DNA from: Clarkia xantiana subsp. parviflora
Lineage: Eukaryota > Streptophyta > Magnoliopsida > Myrtales > Onagraceae
Length of the DNA: 64,000 nt
Direction: 5' to 3'
NCBI GenBank assembly: GCA_036873135.1
Contig: JAPTYO010000002.1
Coordinates: 46,429,452 to 46,493,451, forward strand
The notes beneath the pieces are model-generated. The model saw nothing but the letters and a program-made list of their open reading frames with translations. It did no database searches and was not told where the DNA came from. Numbering within the stretch: position 1 is the stretch's first letter; the number at the start of each line of letters is the position of its first letter. This document shows positions 1-11,832 of the stretch, piece by piece. A program made the position numbers and the translations under genes.

Positions 1-129
1 ATTGTTAAACCTCAAAGCTTTTCTCTTCAAGTCTCGTCTGATTCTCCGGCGATTCAAGGCTATCTCCGGCGATTCAAGGCTTCCAGCCGTCAAGATCTTC
101 TCTTCGTCTTCTCCGATCAATCATCCATT

Positions 130-2777
130 ATGTCTGGTAAGGTTTTCCTTCTTTGCCTCCGTGATTTACTGATATTATTTTCTTTTTCTTGCCTAAGTTT
201 TCCCGTTATGGCCGTTTTTAGACGAGGCCAGTTCTAGAGGAAGGAACCTCTTTACATTCGAGCTTGCTACTAATGAAATCTCGGAGACCCTTTATGAAGC
301 TGCTCTCCGGGAAGGCTGCATTACTTCGGCCTGGGAACCTCGCTTTCCCTACGATTCTCACCAACCCACCAAGAGAAAACACATAGTTACCCGTCCTCAG
401 GAAGGAGAAGTGTTTGTCTTCACGGGACAGATAAACGCCGGGATCCGATTCCCTTTCTGCGGGAATCTGGTTGAAATGTGTAACTTCTATCAGACGCATC
501 CAACCACCTTCTCCCCACACGCTATCCGCGTGTGGAATGCCTTCCAAGTTCTGTGCCTCCGCCAACAATGGACGTACAGCATGCTGCTCTTCCGTACCTT
601 CTACGGAAGGAAGTGTAACAAGGCTGGAGTCTGCTCCTTTACCCCTCGACTTCCCAAATAGACCAGGGAGCAACTCGCTCGCTTCGGCTGGGATGGCGAG
701 ACATGGAAATTCAAAAAGGATCGGGGGTTCATTCGCGACTCAGGGTCCGACAACAGTGGGTGGAAGAAGTACTACTTCTTCGTCCAGAACAGCTCCGTCC
801 CGTGGCCCCGATGGGAGGTTGTCGCGGACCCTGCCCCCAAATTTGAATCCTACACCGAGGACGACTTCAACACCCTTCAACTGATCCAGCTTTATCGTTG
901 GGGGGAATCCTTCGCTCCCCTTGACGCCAATAAACTCGTGTAGGGGGACCTGATCCAGATCAGGGTCCAACTCCTCGATTCAATTTCCGACAACTTGGTT
1001 CTTTGGGTAACACTTCTAACGGCATTTTTACTTTCATTTTTGCAGCCAAGAAGGCATCTCTGCTGACCCATCTCATGTTGAAGCAGGGGGAGACCGACGA
1101 TGTTCCAAGCTCCAAGCGGAAGTCCTTGAAGAGGGGAGCCTCCTCTTCTGCGGCTCCTCCTACTGAGGAGCAAGTCGAGATGGCCAAGCGGGCCAAAAGA
1201 GAGGAGGTGAACAAGGCCTTCGGTGTCACCACCGTCGAGGAAGGTAAGCGTGTTCGCCAAGCTATTAAAAAATACAGGAGGTTGGTTCCCGAGGAATTTA
1301 TCCCCTCCGACCAGCAGTCGCGGGTCAGAGAAATCAAATACATACTTCAAGGGGAAACCCCCCGCGTCCTCAAGGCGGGGTATTACAACTTCTGTGGAAA
1401 GGACCAGTACGTCCCGCGCGGGGTCATCTGGTGCCCCAATAATGAACTTCCTGACTTTATTCGTCCACCAACCGCAGGTCCATCGGAGGCTCTCACTCCG
1501 GCGAAGGCTGCAACTCCAGCGAGGGCTGCGACTCCACGGGAGCCGATAACAGAGAATACCCCGACGGAAGCTCAGTTCCGTCAGGTGACTAACTTGGATG
1601 CTTCCCCCTCCTCCGAGGAGCCAAATGAAGGCCTGATTCCCCGCCAGAGGCCAGAGTGGAGCATCCTGAGGCCAGCTGTGGAGGACGTGTCCCGGAGTCC
1701 TCCCTTGGATTTGCGCTCTCCCACTCCGGAACCTCCGACTGAGGCTTCCAAGGTCATTCCTCCTCTTCCCCTGGATGGGAGCCTCTACGAGGTTTACACC
1801 CCCGATCAAGAGACGGTTCCCTGGAACCCGATCGAGTCTCTTCGAGGGGTCCCACTCCATCGGGGAGACCTTCAGCCATAATTGGCCCTGCATCTGCTGG
1901 GAGGGTCAATTCCGCCATCGTTAAGACGTCCGATCTCCTTGGCTGACGAAGATATCGACGAGGATCTTCGCGACATGGCCATCCATCGGATGGAGGTAAA
2001 ACTTTACTTTCGCTTTTGCTCCTGCCTTCGATTATCGGACCTTAACCTCTTTTCCTTTTGCCTCAGGAAACTGCGAGCCAACAGCGCTGGTTTGGCTACA
2101 TCCTCGCTCTGAAGGATGCTCTGAAGGAGGAGCGGGCCAGGTCGGACCCCGACGCCTTGGCCAAGCTCCAGGAGGACCTTGCCGTTGCTGTGGCGGCAAG
2201 GGAGAAGATAACCAAGGAGCAGACCCTCCTTGGCCAGAAGGCTATGGACTTGCAAAAGCAGGTCCATGACTATGAATCCGTGCTGCGTCGGGAGCGGAGG
2301 ATGCTCAAAGAGGAACAGCAGCGGCACGAGGCGGAGCAGAGGCAGCTCATCCTCGAGAAGAGCATTCTCGAGGAAGCTAAGGCGGGACTCGAGGCCGAGA
2401 AGGCTAAATTTCCTGCCAAGCTGGCTGAGGCAAAGGCTCAGGGTCGCGAGGAGGGTCGCGAGGAGTATCGGAACTCCGATGATTTCAAGGGGGATGCCGT
2501 GGGGTTCTGCAAGGCCGAGGTGGAGAACGTTCTGTTCAATGCCGTCGAGGAGCTTTACACGGTATACGAGGATGCCATTGACTTCAAGAAGTCTGAGACC
2601 CTCGCCCCCTTCGCGGATAAATACTTCAACCTCCCCGCGAAAAGTGATGAGGCCGATGCCCCTGAGGGTGCCGCGGACCCGACTCCACGAACTGCGGAGC
2701 CTTCTGCCCTGGACCCCGCGAACTCTGCTCCCTCCGAAGCTGCTGAGAACCCAACTTCCAACAAGGACCAGGCTTAA
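130..2777 (+). pseudogene. Antisense extra gene (aORF) of element A, four exons, three nonsense codons
   Basis: The gene model has exon 1 at 130-136 (ATGTCTG), exon 2 at 222-1006, exon 3 at 1051-1995 and exon 4 at 2067-2777, all with GT/AG borders at the same places as in B, E and F. Exon 2 has the conserved block GIRFPFCGNLVEMC followed by HPTTFSPHAIR, which resembles the plant 'putative gypsy-type transposon' domain (Pfam family PF04195 by memory). Exon 3 has basic, nuclear-signal-like KRK stretches and the block LKAGYYNFCGKDQYV. Exon 4 is a Glu/Lys/Gln-rich coiled coil and is fully open. In-frame stops sit at 659-661 (Trp site), 941-943 and 1879-1881 (Glu sites), so this copy is broken. 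Its biochemical role is unknown. The acceptor of intron 2 is placed at CCAAG/AAG to keep frame and is the least certain border. Confidence 0.8.
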
Positions 2778-3646
2778 TGCTTCATTCTTTAAGTCCTTGT
2801 AATTTCCTCTTTGTATCGGAACCTTCAGGCCTTCGAGCCTTTATGAAAAATTCCTTTTATCTATTTTGGTCTCGATTATTATTGCACTACTTAAAGCGAC
2901 TTGACTCGTTACTTAAAACGTTCCGATACATCACTTAAGATGACTTCATACATCCTTCCGATGCTTCACAAGAACTTACCACTTAAGGTGATTTCATACG
3001 TCCTTCGCGACGTTTTTCTCGGGACTTAACCACTTAAGGTTTCTCGTCCATGCCGTTCAAGGCAATTTCACACATCACTTAAGATGATTTTATCGCACCA
3101 TTTAAGGCTTTTTATCGCGTCATTCCAGACGACTTAATCATACCCCTTAAGGCTTTTTGCTGCATCATAAAGACGACTTACTCGGACCCCTTAGGGCTTT
3201 TTGCTGCATCATAAAGACGACTTACGCGGACCCCTTAGGGCTTTTTATTCATACCTAGGCTTTTGTTGCATCATAAAGACGACTTAATCATACCTCGTAA
3301 GGCTTTTGTTCTTACCTCGGAAGGCTTTTTATCGCGCCATAAAGACGACTTAATCGTACCTCGTAAGGCTTTTTAATCGTACCTCGGAAGGCTTTTATCG
3401 CGTCCTTTAGGACGACTTACTCGTACCTCGGAAGGCTTTTTAATCGTACCTCGGAAGGCTTTTATCGCGTCCTTTAGGACGACTTACTCGTAGTTAGAAT
3501 AAATCTAAAAGCAATTTGATGGGAAGCAACTTCTTTTATTCATTAATAACTCAAAGCTTGCTTACATCGGATATCGGATCAATCGATAGATAACTTGCGC
3601 CATTCGCGGCGACTTAACATCACGCACCTCTTAAGGCGACTTAGGA
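2778..3646. repeat. Spacer between convergent 3' ends in element A, degenerate short repeats
   Basis: No open gene is present. The stretch is filled with degenerate units built around 'aagacgactta' and 'aaggcttttt', for example at 3170-3290 and 3340-3490, where units such as 'cgtcctttaggacgactta' recur. AATAAA on the plus strand occurs near 3498-3503, inside a partial CTTAGA/TCTAAG inverted repeat. On the minus strand AATGAATAAAAG lies at about 3534-3545, just downstream of the pol stop, and could be a poly(A) signal for the opposite transcript. The equivalent spacers in B and E hold different unit counts. Confidence 0.7.
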
Positions 3647-5369
3647 TCAAACATGATATTTCTTCAAGTGTGCGCCACTGAAAGAATGTTTCAACGTCTT
3701 GCCATCAAGGTCTTCTAACTTGTACGCATTCGGGGCTGGCATCCCTACGATCTTGTAAGGTCCCTCCCATTTCGGTGACAGCTTGTTGATCCGATCTTGA
3801 TAGACGAACTCATTCCTCCGCCAAACAAGTTCTCCAACGAAATATTGTCGGGACTTGACCCGCCGATTATAGTACCTGGCTGTTGCCAGACGCATCCGAG
3901 CCTGAACTTCATCAGATTTCCGCCTTTTCTCTTCAAGCAAGTCCAAGTCCAGATGTCTCATTTCTTCGTTCGTCAAAGGCTCATAATACCTCATGCGATG
4001 GGACGCCACCGCTATCTCCACGGGAGCAACTGCCTCTGTGCCATAAACAAGGTCAAACGGAGTCTCCTCCGTCGATTGCTTGGGTGTTGTTCTAACAGCC
4101 CACAACAAGTTTTCAAGCTCATCTAGCCAATGACCCTGCAAGGCATAGACCCTCTTCTTCAAGCCATCCATTACAATTTTGTTGGCTGATTCCACTTGCC
4201 CATTTGTTTGAGCGTGGTGGACCGAAGCTGTCTGATGCTCAATGTTCAGCTGTTCCAGATACTCCTTCAACTGAGCCCCATTGAACGGAGGACCATTATC
4301 GCTGATCAACACTTGAGGAACCCCGTACCGGGATACGATTTGAGTCTGGAGAAACTTGACGATCTGCTGCCCCGTCGTCTTGGCCAACGCCTTAGCCTCT
4401 ATCCACTTCGAAAAGTAATCAATGGCCACAAGTAAGTACTTGCACTGACCTTTCGCTTGTGGAAGGGGTCCCACCAAGTCAATGCCCCACTGCGCGAAGG
4501 GCCAAGCACTCTTGATGGACATCAAGTTCGCGGCGGGAGCCACGATGTTCGGAGCGTACCTCTGGCACGCATCACAGGATTGGACCAACGCTATCGCTTC
4601 CTTGTTCATCGAAGGCTAGTAGTAGCATAAATTCAGCGCTTTCCTCACAATGGATCGGGCCCCTTCATGACAGGCCGCGACTCCTTCGTGCAACTCTCTC
4701 AGAATCCGATTCGTGTCAGGCCCCGCCACACATCTCAGAAAAGGCTTTTCATGCCCCTTCTTATATAATTGGTTGTCCACCATCACGTAGTTGCTTACGA
4801 TTCGATGCAACCTGACAGCTGCCACTTCGTCGTCGGGGAGTGCCCCCGTAGTCAGGTACGTGACTATCAGGGTCATCCAGGTGGGTTCTCTTCTTCCTCC
4901 AATCCTGCTTCAATAGCACATACCTCTGATGGATCGATGGTTGAGATAATTACCCTCTCCAGAAAGTGCACCTTCCGATTCTCATCGGGGGCTATCCCCA
5001 GGGCAAATTTGCTCAAGGCATCTGCTTCCGCGTTTTCTTCCCTCGGGATTGCCTCAATGTCGAAGCTTTTGAAGCTTCCCTTCAAAGTCTGCACCTCGTG
5101 CAAATACTTCCTCATTGTCGGGTTCTTCGCCTCGTAATTCCCCTGGACTTGATTCACGATCAGATTAGCATCACACTTCACCTTTAAATGATCAACTCCT
5201 GTACCTTTGGCGATTTTAAGGCCCGTGATGAGAGCCTCATACTCAGCTTCATTGTGGTGGCCCTAAACGTCAAGGCCAAGGCATATCGCAGGGGCTCGCC
5301 TCTACCGGGCGGTATCAATACAAATCCTGCCCCCGATCCCTCTACACTTGAAGAACCATCAGTGTACAT
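3647..5369 (-). pseudogene. Element A pol 3' part: second RNaseH and integrase, broken
   Basis: Starting at the MYTDGSSS block (about 5369), this encodes a second RNaseH domain and then the integrase. The acidic residues of the RNaseH fold are visible (the Asp of YTDG, the Asp of KCDANLI, the Asp of AEADALSKF), but the NNEAEYEAL motif is lost to a frameshift near 5240-5270. A second frameshift lies near 4874 and a Trp-to-stop change at 4616-4618. The integrase zinc finger (HEGVAACH, CDACQR) and all three DDE positions (GIDLVGPL, ISDNGPPF, NGQVESANK) are present in 3647-4609. Two RNaseH domains in tandem before INT is a known mark of plant Tat elements. Confidence 0.88.
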
Positions 5370-6554
5370 CTCCCAGGTGTTCTCCTCATTTGGCTGTTCT
5401 GATTGTTCTGCTATCGGGACCTCCATGGCTGCCCCCTCTACAGGACCTTCTTCTTCCAGATCAGGTGCTGTAGACTTTGCTATGAAGTCCGTCAATGCCT
5501 GGCCCTTAATAGCTGTTCTTGGGGCGTAGTGAATACGGAACTCCGTAAGCTCGACCGCCCATTTCACCAATCTCCCCGACGCCTCCGGTCGGTTCAAAAA
5601 GTGCTTCAAGGGCTGATTAGTTAACACTGTAATCTCATGGGCATGGAAGTAAGGCCTCAGCTTTCGAGCAGCAATAATTAACGCAAAGAGATACTTCTCA
5701 ACAGCTGGATAATTCATTTCAGATTTGGCAAACGCCTTGCTTACATAATAAACAGGAACTTGGTCTCCCTTGACAATCTTTATTAACACAGAACTAACAG
5801 CAACTTCAGAAACAGCCAAATAGAGATAAAGCGGCTCGCCTGGAACCGGTTTTGCCAACGGCGGGAGGGTACGTAGGTGTTGCTTGAGCGCCTGAAATGC
5901 CTCCTCGCACTTGTCGAACCACTCAAACTTCTTGTGGGCCCTTAGCACATCAAAAAATGGCATGGCTCGGTCACTCGCCTTGGATAAGAAACGATTCATC
6001 GCGGCTAATCGGCCATTCAGCACCTAAACCTCCCGATGGGTTTTCGGAGACTGCATCTCCTCGATTGCTCTCAGCTTCTCAGGATTCACCTCGATTCCTC
6101 TTTGGCTCACCATAAAGCCCAGGAACTTCCCCGAGTTCACTCCGAAAGCGCACTTGTCCGGATTCAAACGAACCTGATGAAACCTCATCCGCTCAAACGC
6201 CACCGCCAAGTTGCGGACATGGTCTCCCGCCTGTCGGGACTTCACCAACATGTCATCCACATAAGCCTCCATGGTCTTTCCCAGCATGTCCCCGAACAAT
6301 TTTTTCACCATCCTCTGGTAAGTCGCTCCAGCATTGACCAGCCCAAAGGGCATAACATCATAGTGATAGACATCACTATCGGCATAGAAGGCTGTGTGGG
6401 GGGCATCCTCCTTCGCCATATTGATCTGGTTATAACCAGAATAAGCATCAATGAAACTCAGCAGCTCATGTCCCGACGTGGCATCCACCAGCTGGTCGAT
6501 TCTCGGGAGCGGATAACAGTCTTTTGGGCAAGCTTTGTTCAAGTCGCGGAAATC
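5370..6554 (-). pseudogene. Element A pol middle part: reverse transcriptase and first RNaseH
   Basis: This is the RT remainder to the left of the repeat array. It begins at DFRDLNKACPKDCYPLPRID and holds the catalytic block YVDDMLVKS at about 6240-6265, then the first RNaseH-type domain with LTNQPLKHFLNRP and the linker to the second RNaseH. A Gln-to-stop change lies at 6021-6023 between RT and the first RNaseH. The upstream codons for KWRMCV are part of array copy 1, so this is the only place where the RT reading continues past that point. RNA- and DNA-dependent DNA synthesis and RNA removal are the family functions; this copy cannot make an intact polyprotein. Confidence 0.9.
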
Positions 6555-8313
6555 AACACACATCCGCCACTTCCCGTTACTCTTCCTCACCAGGACTGGG
6601 TTAGCGACCCAAGTCTGGAATCGGAGCTCCTTAATGAACCCAGCATCGAGCAGCCTGCCCACCTCCTGCTGGATCGCGATCCTCTTGTCCGCGCCTATAG
6701 GACGCCTCTTCTACGCGATAGGCTTGATCGCGGGATCAATCTTCAGCTCGTGCACTATCACGTCGGGGCTGATTCCTGGCATATCGCTCGGGGACCAGGC
6801 AAACAGCTCCTTAAACTCCTTCAGGAGCTCGATCAATTCTCGGGCTCTTTCCTCCGACAAAGCAGACCCGATTTTCACTTTTCTTTGAGGTTCGTCAATC
6901 TCGACCTCTTTCAGATACTCCATGGGGGCGGGACGCCCAAACTCCTCTCGAGGATCGGCATCAGTCTGAAGGATAGCCATAGCTTCCCTCCTTCTCCTTC
7001 GGGTGGCGTTAACATAACACTTTATGGATGCCACCTGGTCACCCTTGACCTCCCCGACTCCGTTGTCAGTGGGGAACTTCATCTTCTGGTGTACGGTCGA
7101 GGCGACTGCCATGAGAGGATTGATGGTGTTCCTTCCGATGATAGCATTGTACGTCCCCGTAGACTCCACCACGACGAAATCCACGTTCCGCCTTTCCGCT
7201 TTCCACCCACTACCGAATTTCACCGGTAAGGTGATCATTCCCAGCGGATAGGAAGTAGAACCAGAGAATCCCACCGTCGGAAAGTTCACCTGTGCCAGGT
7301 CCTTCTTCGTCTTTCCCATGGCTTCCAAGGCGTCCATGAACAGAATGTCGGAGGATCTCCCTCCGTCTATCAGGATCCGCTTCATCTCGAATCCATCCAC
7401 ATCCAAGGTCACGACCAAGGCGTCATCGTGGGGGCTCTCCACGACTATCAGATCCTCTGCCGAGAAAGAAATCACCATTTCTTCCTTCTTAGACCACGAT
7501 CGGGACCTCTTTCCTAACACCACGGCAGCAGAGATACGGGAAGCGTAATTCTCTCGAGAAGCGGAGGTATCACCTCCCGCCGCCATTCCTCCGTGAATGA
7601 CATTGATGGTTCCCCGCCTCTCCTTACGGGCACCGGAAAATTCCGGCTCAACCTTCTTCTTCTTTGGAGATCGATCGTGGGACCTGGAACGGGACCGCGA
7701 TCGAGTTTTGGAACGGGATCGGCACCGTCCCCCGCCAACAAACTCCTTAAGCTTCCCCTTCTGGATCAGCTTCTCTATCTCCTTCATCAGCTCCCGACAG
7801 TTATCTGTGTCGTGACCATTGGCTCGGTGATACCGACAGTAACGATCAGAGCGACCTCCCAAGAATTCACCTTCTTTCCTCGGGGGGTATCAGACGAGAC
7901 CCTGCCGATCCATCACTGCTAGCACGGCGGCCATCGAACTGTTAAGGGGAACGTGACGACCCTCTCGGTTATCCTTCCTCGGAGGACGCTTGTCCTCCCT
8001 TCTATCGGGGCGACCACGGCTCCTACTTCCCTCTGATTTGTCGTTCCCTTTGCGATCGTCTGACAGCTTGAACGATTGCTTTCCTCTTCCTGACTTCTGA
8101 GGATCAAGCTCTCCGACAGCAATCTTTGACTCCTGCACGTCGATTTGCTGCTTCACCCTCGCTTGCAAAGCTTCCATACTCCACACAGCCTTCGCGGCCA
8201 CACTATGTATCAGATCGGAACCATATGGGGCAGTTAAGTTCCGAAGGAAGGTGCGGATGGTCTCTCCCTCCGACATCTCCTCGTCGATCTCCGCGACACT
8301 AGCAGTGAACCGT
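6555..8313 (-). pseudogene. Array copy 1 (gag-PR-RT segment, joined to the rest of RT)
   Basis: This copy is 1759 bp and abuts the unique RT sequence on its left. The Arg/Ser-rich tract reads through to the protease part without the two nonsense changes seen in copies 3-6. It carries its own stops at 6711-6713 (Gln site before KRRPMG) and 7890-7892 (Arg site before YPPRKEG). The protease motif reads DGGRSS instead of DGGSSS near 7355. It has 'gtgttcc' near 7126, as do copies 4-7. Confidence 0.9.
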
Positions 8314-10073
8314 AACACACATCCGCCACTTCCGGTTACTCTTCCTCACCAGGACCGGGTTAGCGACCCAAGTCTGGAATCGGAGCTCCTTAATGAACCC
8401 AGCATCGAGCAGCCTGCCCACCTCCTGCTGGATCGCGATCCTCTTGTCCGCGCCCATCGGACGCCTCTTCTGCGCGATAGGCTTGATCGCGGGATCAATC
8501 TTCAGCTCGTGCACTATCACGTCGGGGCTGATTCCTGGCATATCGCTCGGGGACCAGGCAAACAGCTCCTTAAACTCCTTCAGGAGCTCGATCAATTCTC
8601 GGGCTCTTTCCTCCGACAAAGCAGACCCGATTTTCACTTTTCTTTGAGGTCCGCCAATCTCAACCTCTTTCAGATCCTCCATGGGGGCGGGACGCCCAAA
8701 CTCCTCTCGAGGATCGGCATCAGTCTGAAGGACAGCCATAGCTTCCCTCCATCTCCTTCGGGTGGCGTTAACATAACACTTTCTGGATGCCACCTGGTCA
8801 CCCTTGACCTCCCCGACTCCGTTGTTAGTGGGGAACTTCATCTTCTGGTGGACGGTCGAGGCGACTGCCATGAGAGGATTGATGGTGGTCCTTCCGATGA
8901 TAGCATTGTACGTCCCCGTAGACTTCACCACGACGAAATCCACGTTCCGCCTTTCCGCTTTCCACCCACTACCGAATTCCACCGGTAAGGTGATCATTCC
9001 CAGCGGATAGGAAGTAGAACCAGAGAATCCCACCATCGGGAAGTTCACCTGCGCCAGGTCCTTCTTCGTCTTTCCCATGGATTCCAAGGCGTCCATGAAC
9101 AGAATGTCGGAGGAGCTCCCTCCGTCTATCAGGATCCGCTTAATCTCGAATCCATCCACATGCAAGGTCACGACCAAGGCGTCATCGTGGGGGCTCTCCA
9201 CGCCTATCAGATCCTCTGCTGAGAAAGAAATCACCATTTCTTCCTTCTTAGTCAACGATCGGGACCTCTTTCCTAACACCATGGCAGCAGAGATACGGGA
9301 AGCGTAATTCTCCCGAGAAGCGGAGGTATCACCTCACGCCGCCATTCCTCCGTGAATGAAATTGATGGTTCCCCGCCTCTCCTTACGGGCACCGGAAGAT
9401 TCCGGCTAAACCTTCTTCTTCTTTGGAGATCGATCGCGGGACCTGGAACGGGACCGCGATCGAGTTTTGGAACGGGATCGGCACCGTCCCCCCGCCAACA
9501 AACTCCTTAAGCTTCCCCTTCTGGATCTGCTTCTCTATCTCCTTCTTCAGCTCCCGACAGTTATCTGTGTCGTGACCATTGGCTCGGTGATACCGACAGT
9601 GACGATCAGAGCGACCTCCCAAGAATTCACCTTCTTTCCTCGGGGGGTATCGGACGAGACCCTGCCGATCCATCACTGCTAGCACGGCGGCCATCGAACT
9701 GTTAAGGGGAACGTGACGACCCTCTCGGTTATCCTTCCTCGGAGGACGCTTGTCCTCCCTTCTATCGGGGCGACCACGGCTCCTACATCCCTCCGATTTG
9801 TCGTTCCCTTTGCGATCGTCCGACAGCTTGAACGATTGCTTTCCTCTTCCTGACTTCGGAGGATCAAGCTCTCCGGCAGCAATCTTTGACTCCTGCACGT
9901 CGATTTACTGCTTCACCCTCGCTTGCAAAGCTTCCATACTCAACACAGCCTTCGCGGCCACACTATGCATCAGATTGGAACCATATGGGGCAGTTAAGTT
10001 CCGAAGGAAGGTGCGGATGGTCTCTCCCTCCGACATCACCTCGTCGATCTCCGCGACACTAGCAGTGAAACGT
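8314..10073 (-). pseudogene. Array copy 2
   Basis: This copy is 1760 bp because of one extra C in the C run near 9486-9492, which shifts the frame in the Arg/Ser-rich tract. It has a stop at the KKKKV/EPE position near 9407 but lacks the neighbouring AR/KERR stop. A further stop lies near 9906 (Gln of KQQIDV). It shares the extra C, the 9906 stop, 'cagattgg' near 9971 and 'ctacatccc' near 9783 with copy 7 only, five units away. Confidence 0.9.
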
Positions 10074-11832
10074 AACACACATCCGCCACTTCCGGTTACT
10101 CTTCCTCACCAGGACCGGGTTAGCGACCCAAGTCTGGAATCGGAGCTCCTTAATGAACCCAGCATCGAGCAGCCTGCCCACCTCCTGCTGGATCGCGATC
10201 CTCTTGTCCGCGCCCATCGGACGCCTCTTCTGCGCGATAGGCTTGATCGCGGGATCAATCTTCAGCTCGTGCACTATCACGTCGGGGCTGATTCCAGGCA
10301 TATCGCTCGGGGACCAGGCAAACAGCTCCTTAAACTCCTTCAGGAGCTCGATCAATTCTCGGGCTCTTTCCTCCGACAAAGCAGACCCGATTTTCACTTT
10401 TCTTTGAGGTCCGTCAATCTCGACCTCTTTCAGATCCTCCATGGGGGCGGGACGCCCAAACTCCTCTCGAGGATCGGCATCAGTCTGAAGGACAGCCATA
10501 GCTTCCCTCCTTCTCCTTCGGGTGGCGTTAACATAACACTTTCTGGATGCCACCTGGTCACCCTTGACCTCCCCGACTCCGTTGTTAGTGGGGAACTTCA
10601 TCTTCTGGTGGACGGTCGAGGCGACTGCCATGAGAGGATTGATGGTGGTCCTTCCGATGATAGCATTGTACGTCCCCGTAGACTCCACCACGACGAAATC
10701 CACGTTCCGCCTTTCCGCTTTCCACCCACTACCGAATTCCACCGGTAAGGTGATCATTCCCAGCGGATAGGAAGTAGAACCAGAGAATCCCACCATCGGG
10801 AAGTTCACCTGCGCCAGGTCCTTGTTTGTCTTTCCCATGGATTCCAAGGCGTCCATGAACAGAATGTCGGAGGAGCTCCCTCCGTCTATCAGGATCCGCT
10901 TCATCTCGAATCCATCCACATCCAAGGTCACGACCAAGGCGTCATCGTGGGGGCTCTCCACGCCTATCAGATCCTCTACTGAGAAAGAAATCACCATTTC
11001 TTCCTTCTTAGTCAACGATCGGGACCTCTTTCCTAACACCATGGCAGCAGAGAAACGGGAAGCGTAATTCTCCCGAGAAGCGGAGGTATCACCTCCCGCC
11101 GCCATTCCTCCGTGAATGACATTGATGGTTCCCCGCCTCTCCTAACGGGCACCGGAAGATTCCGGCTAAACCTTCTTCTTCTTTGGAGATCGATCGCGGG
11201 ACCTGGAACGGGACCGCGATCGAGTTTTGGAACGGGATCGGCACCGTCCCCCGCCAACAAACTCCTTAAGCTTCCCCTTCTGGATCAGCTTCTCTATCTC
11301 CTTCATCAGCTCCCGACAGTTATCTGTGTCGTGACCATTGGCTCGGTGATACCGACAGTAACGATTAGAGCGACCTCCCAAGAATTCACCTTCTTTCCTC
11401 GGGGGGTATCGGACGAGACCCTGCCGATCCATCACTGCTAGCACGGCAGCCATCGAACTGTTGAGGGGAACGTGACGACCCTCTCGGTTATCCTTCCTCG
11501 GAGGACGCTTATCCTCCCTTCTATCGGGGTGACCACGGCTCCTACTTCCCTCCGATTTGTCGTTCCCTTTGCGATCGTCCGACAGCTTGAACGATTGCTT
11601 TCCTCTTCTTGACTTCTGAGGATCAAGCTCTCCGGCAGCAATCTTTGACTCTTGCACGTCGATTTGCTGCTTCACCCTCGCTTGCAAAGCTTCCATACTC
11701 CACACAGCCTTCGCGGCCACACTATGCATCAGATCGGAACCATGTGAGGCAGTTAAGTTCCGAAGGAAGGTGCGGATGGTCTCTCCCTCCGAAATCTCCT
11801 CGTCGATCTCCGCGACACTAGCAGTGAACCGT
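10074..11832 (-). pseudogene. Array copy 3
   Basis: This copy is 1759 bp. The protease-to-RT part is open as a 348-residue frame (10059-11105), and the gag part is open from the junction to the KKKKV stop near 11167. Both shared nonsense changes are present (AR/KERR near 11144 and KKKKV/EPE near 11167). It shares 'attccaggc' near 10291 and 'gtagactccacc' near 10678 with copy 8, unlike copies 4-7. Confidence 0.9.

Noticed and set aside
218..673. Minus-strand frames opposite the extra genes (also 35826-36320 and 61802-62464)
   Set aside because: They are shadows of exon 2 on the other strand; the plus-strand reading has the conserved domain and splice sites.
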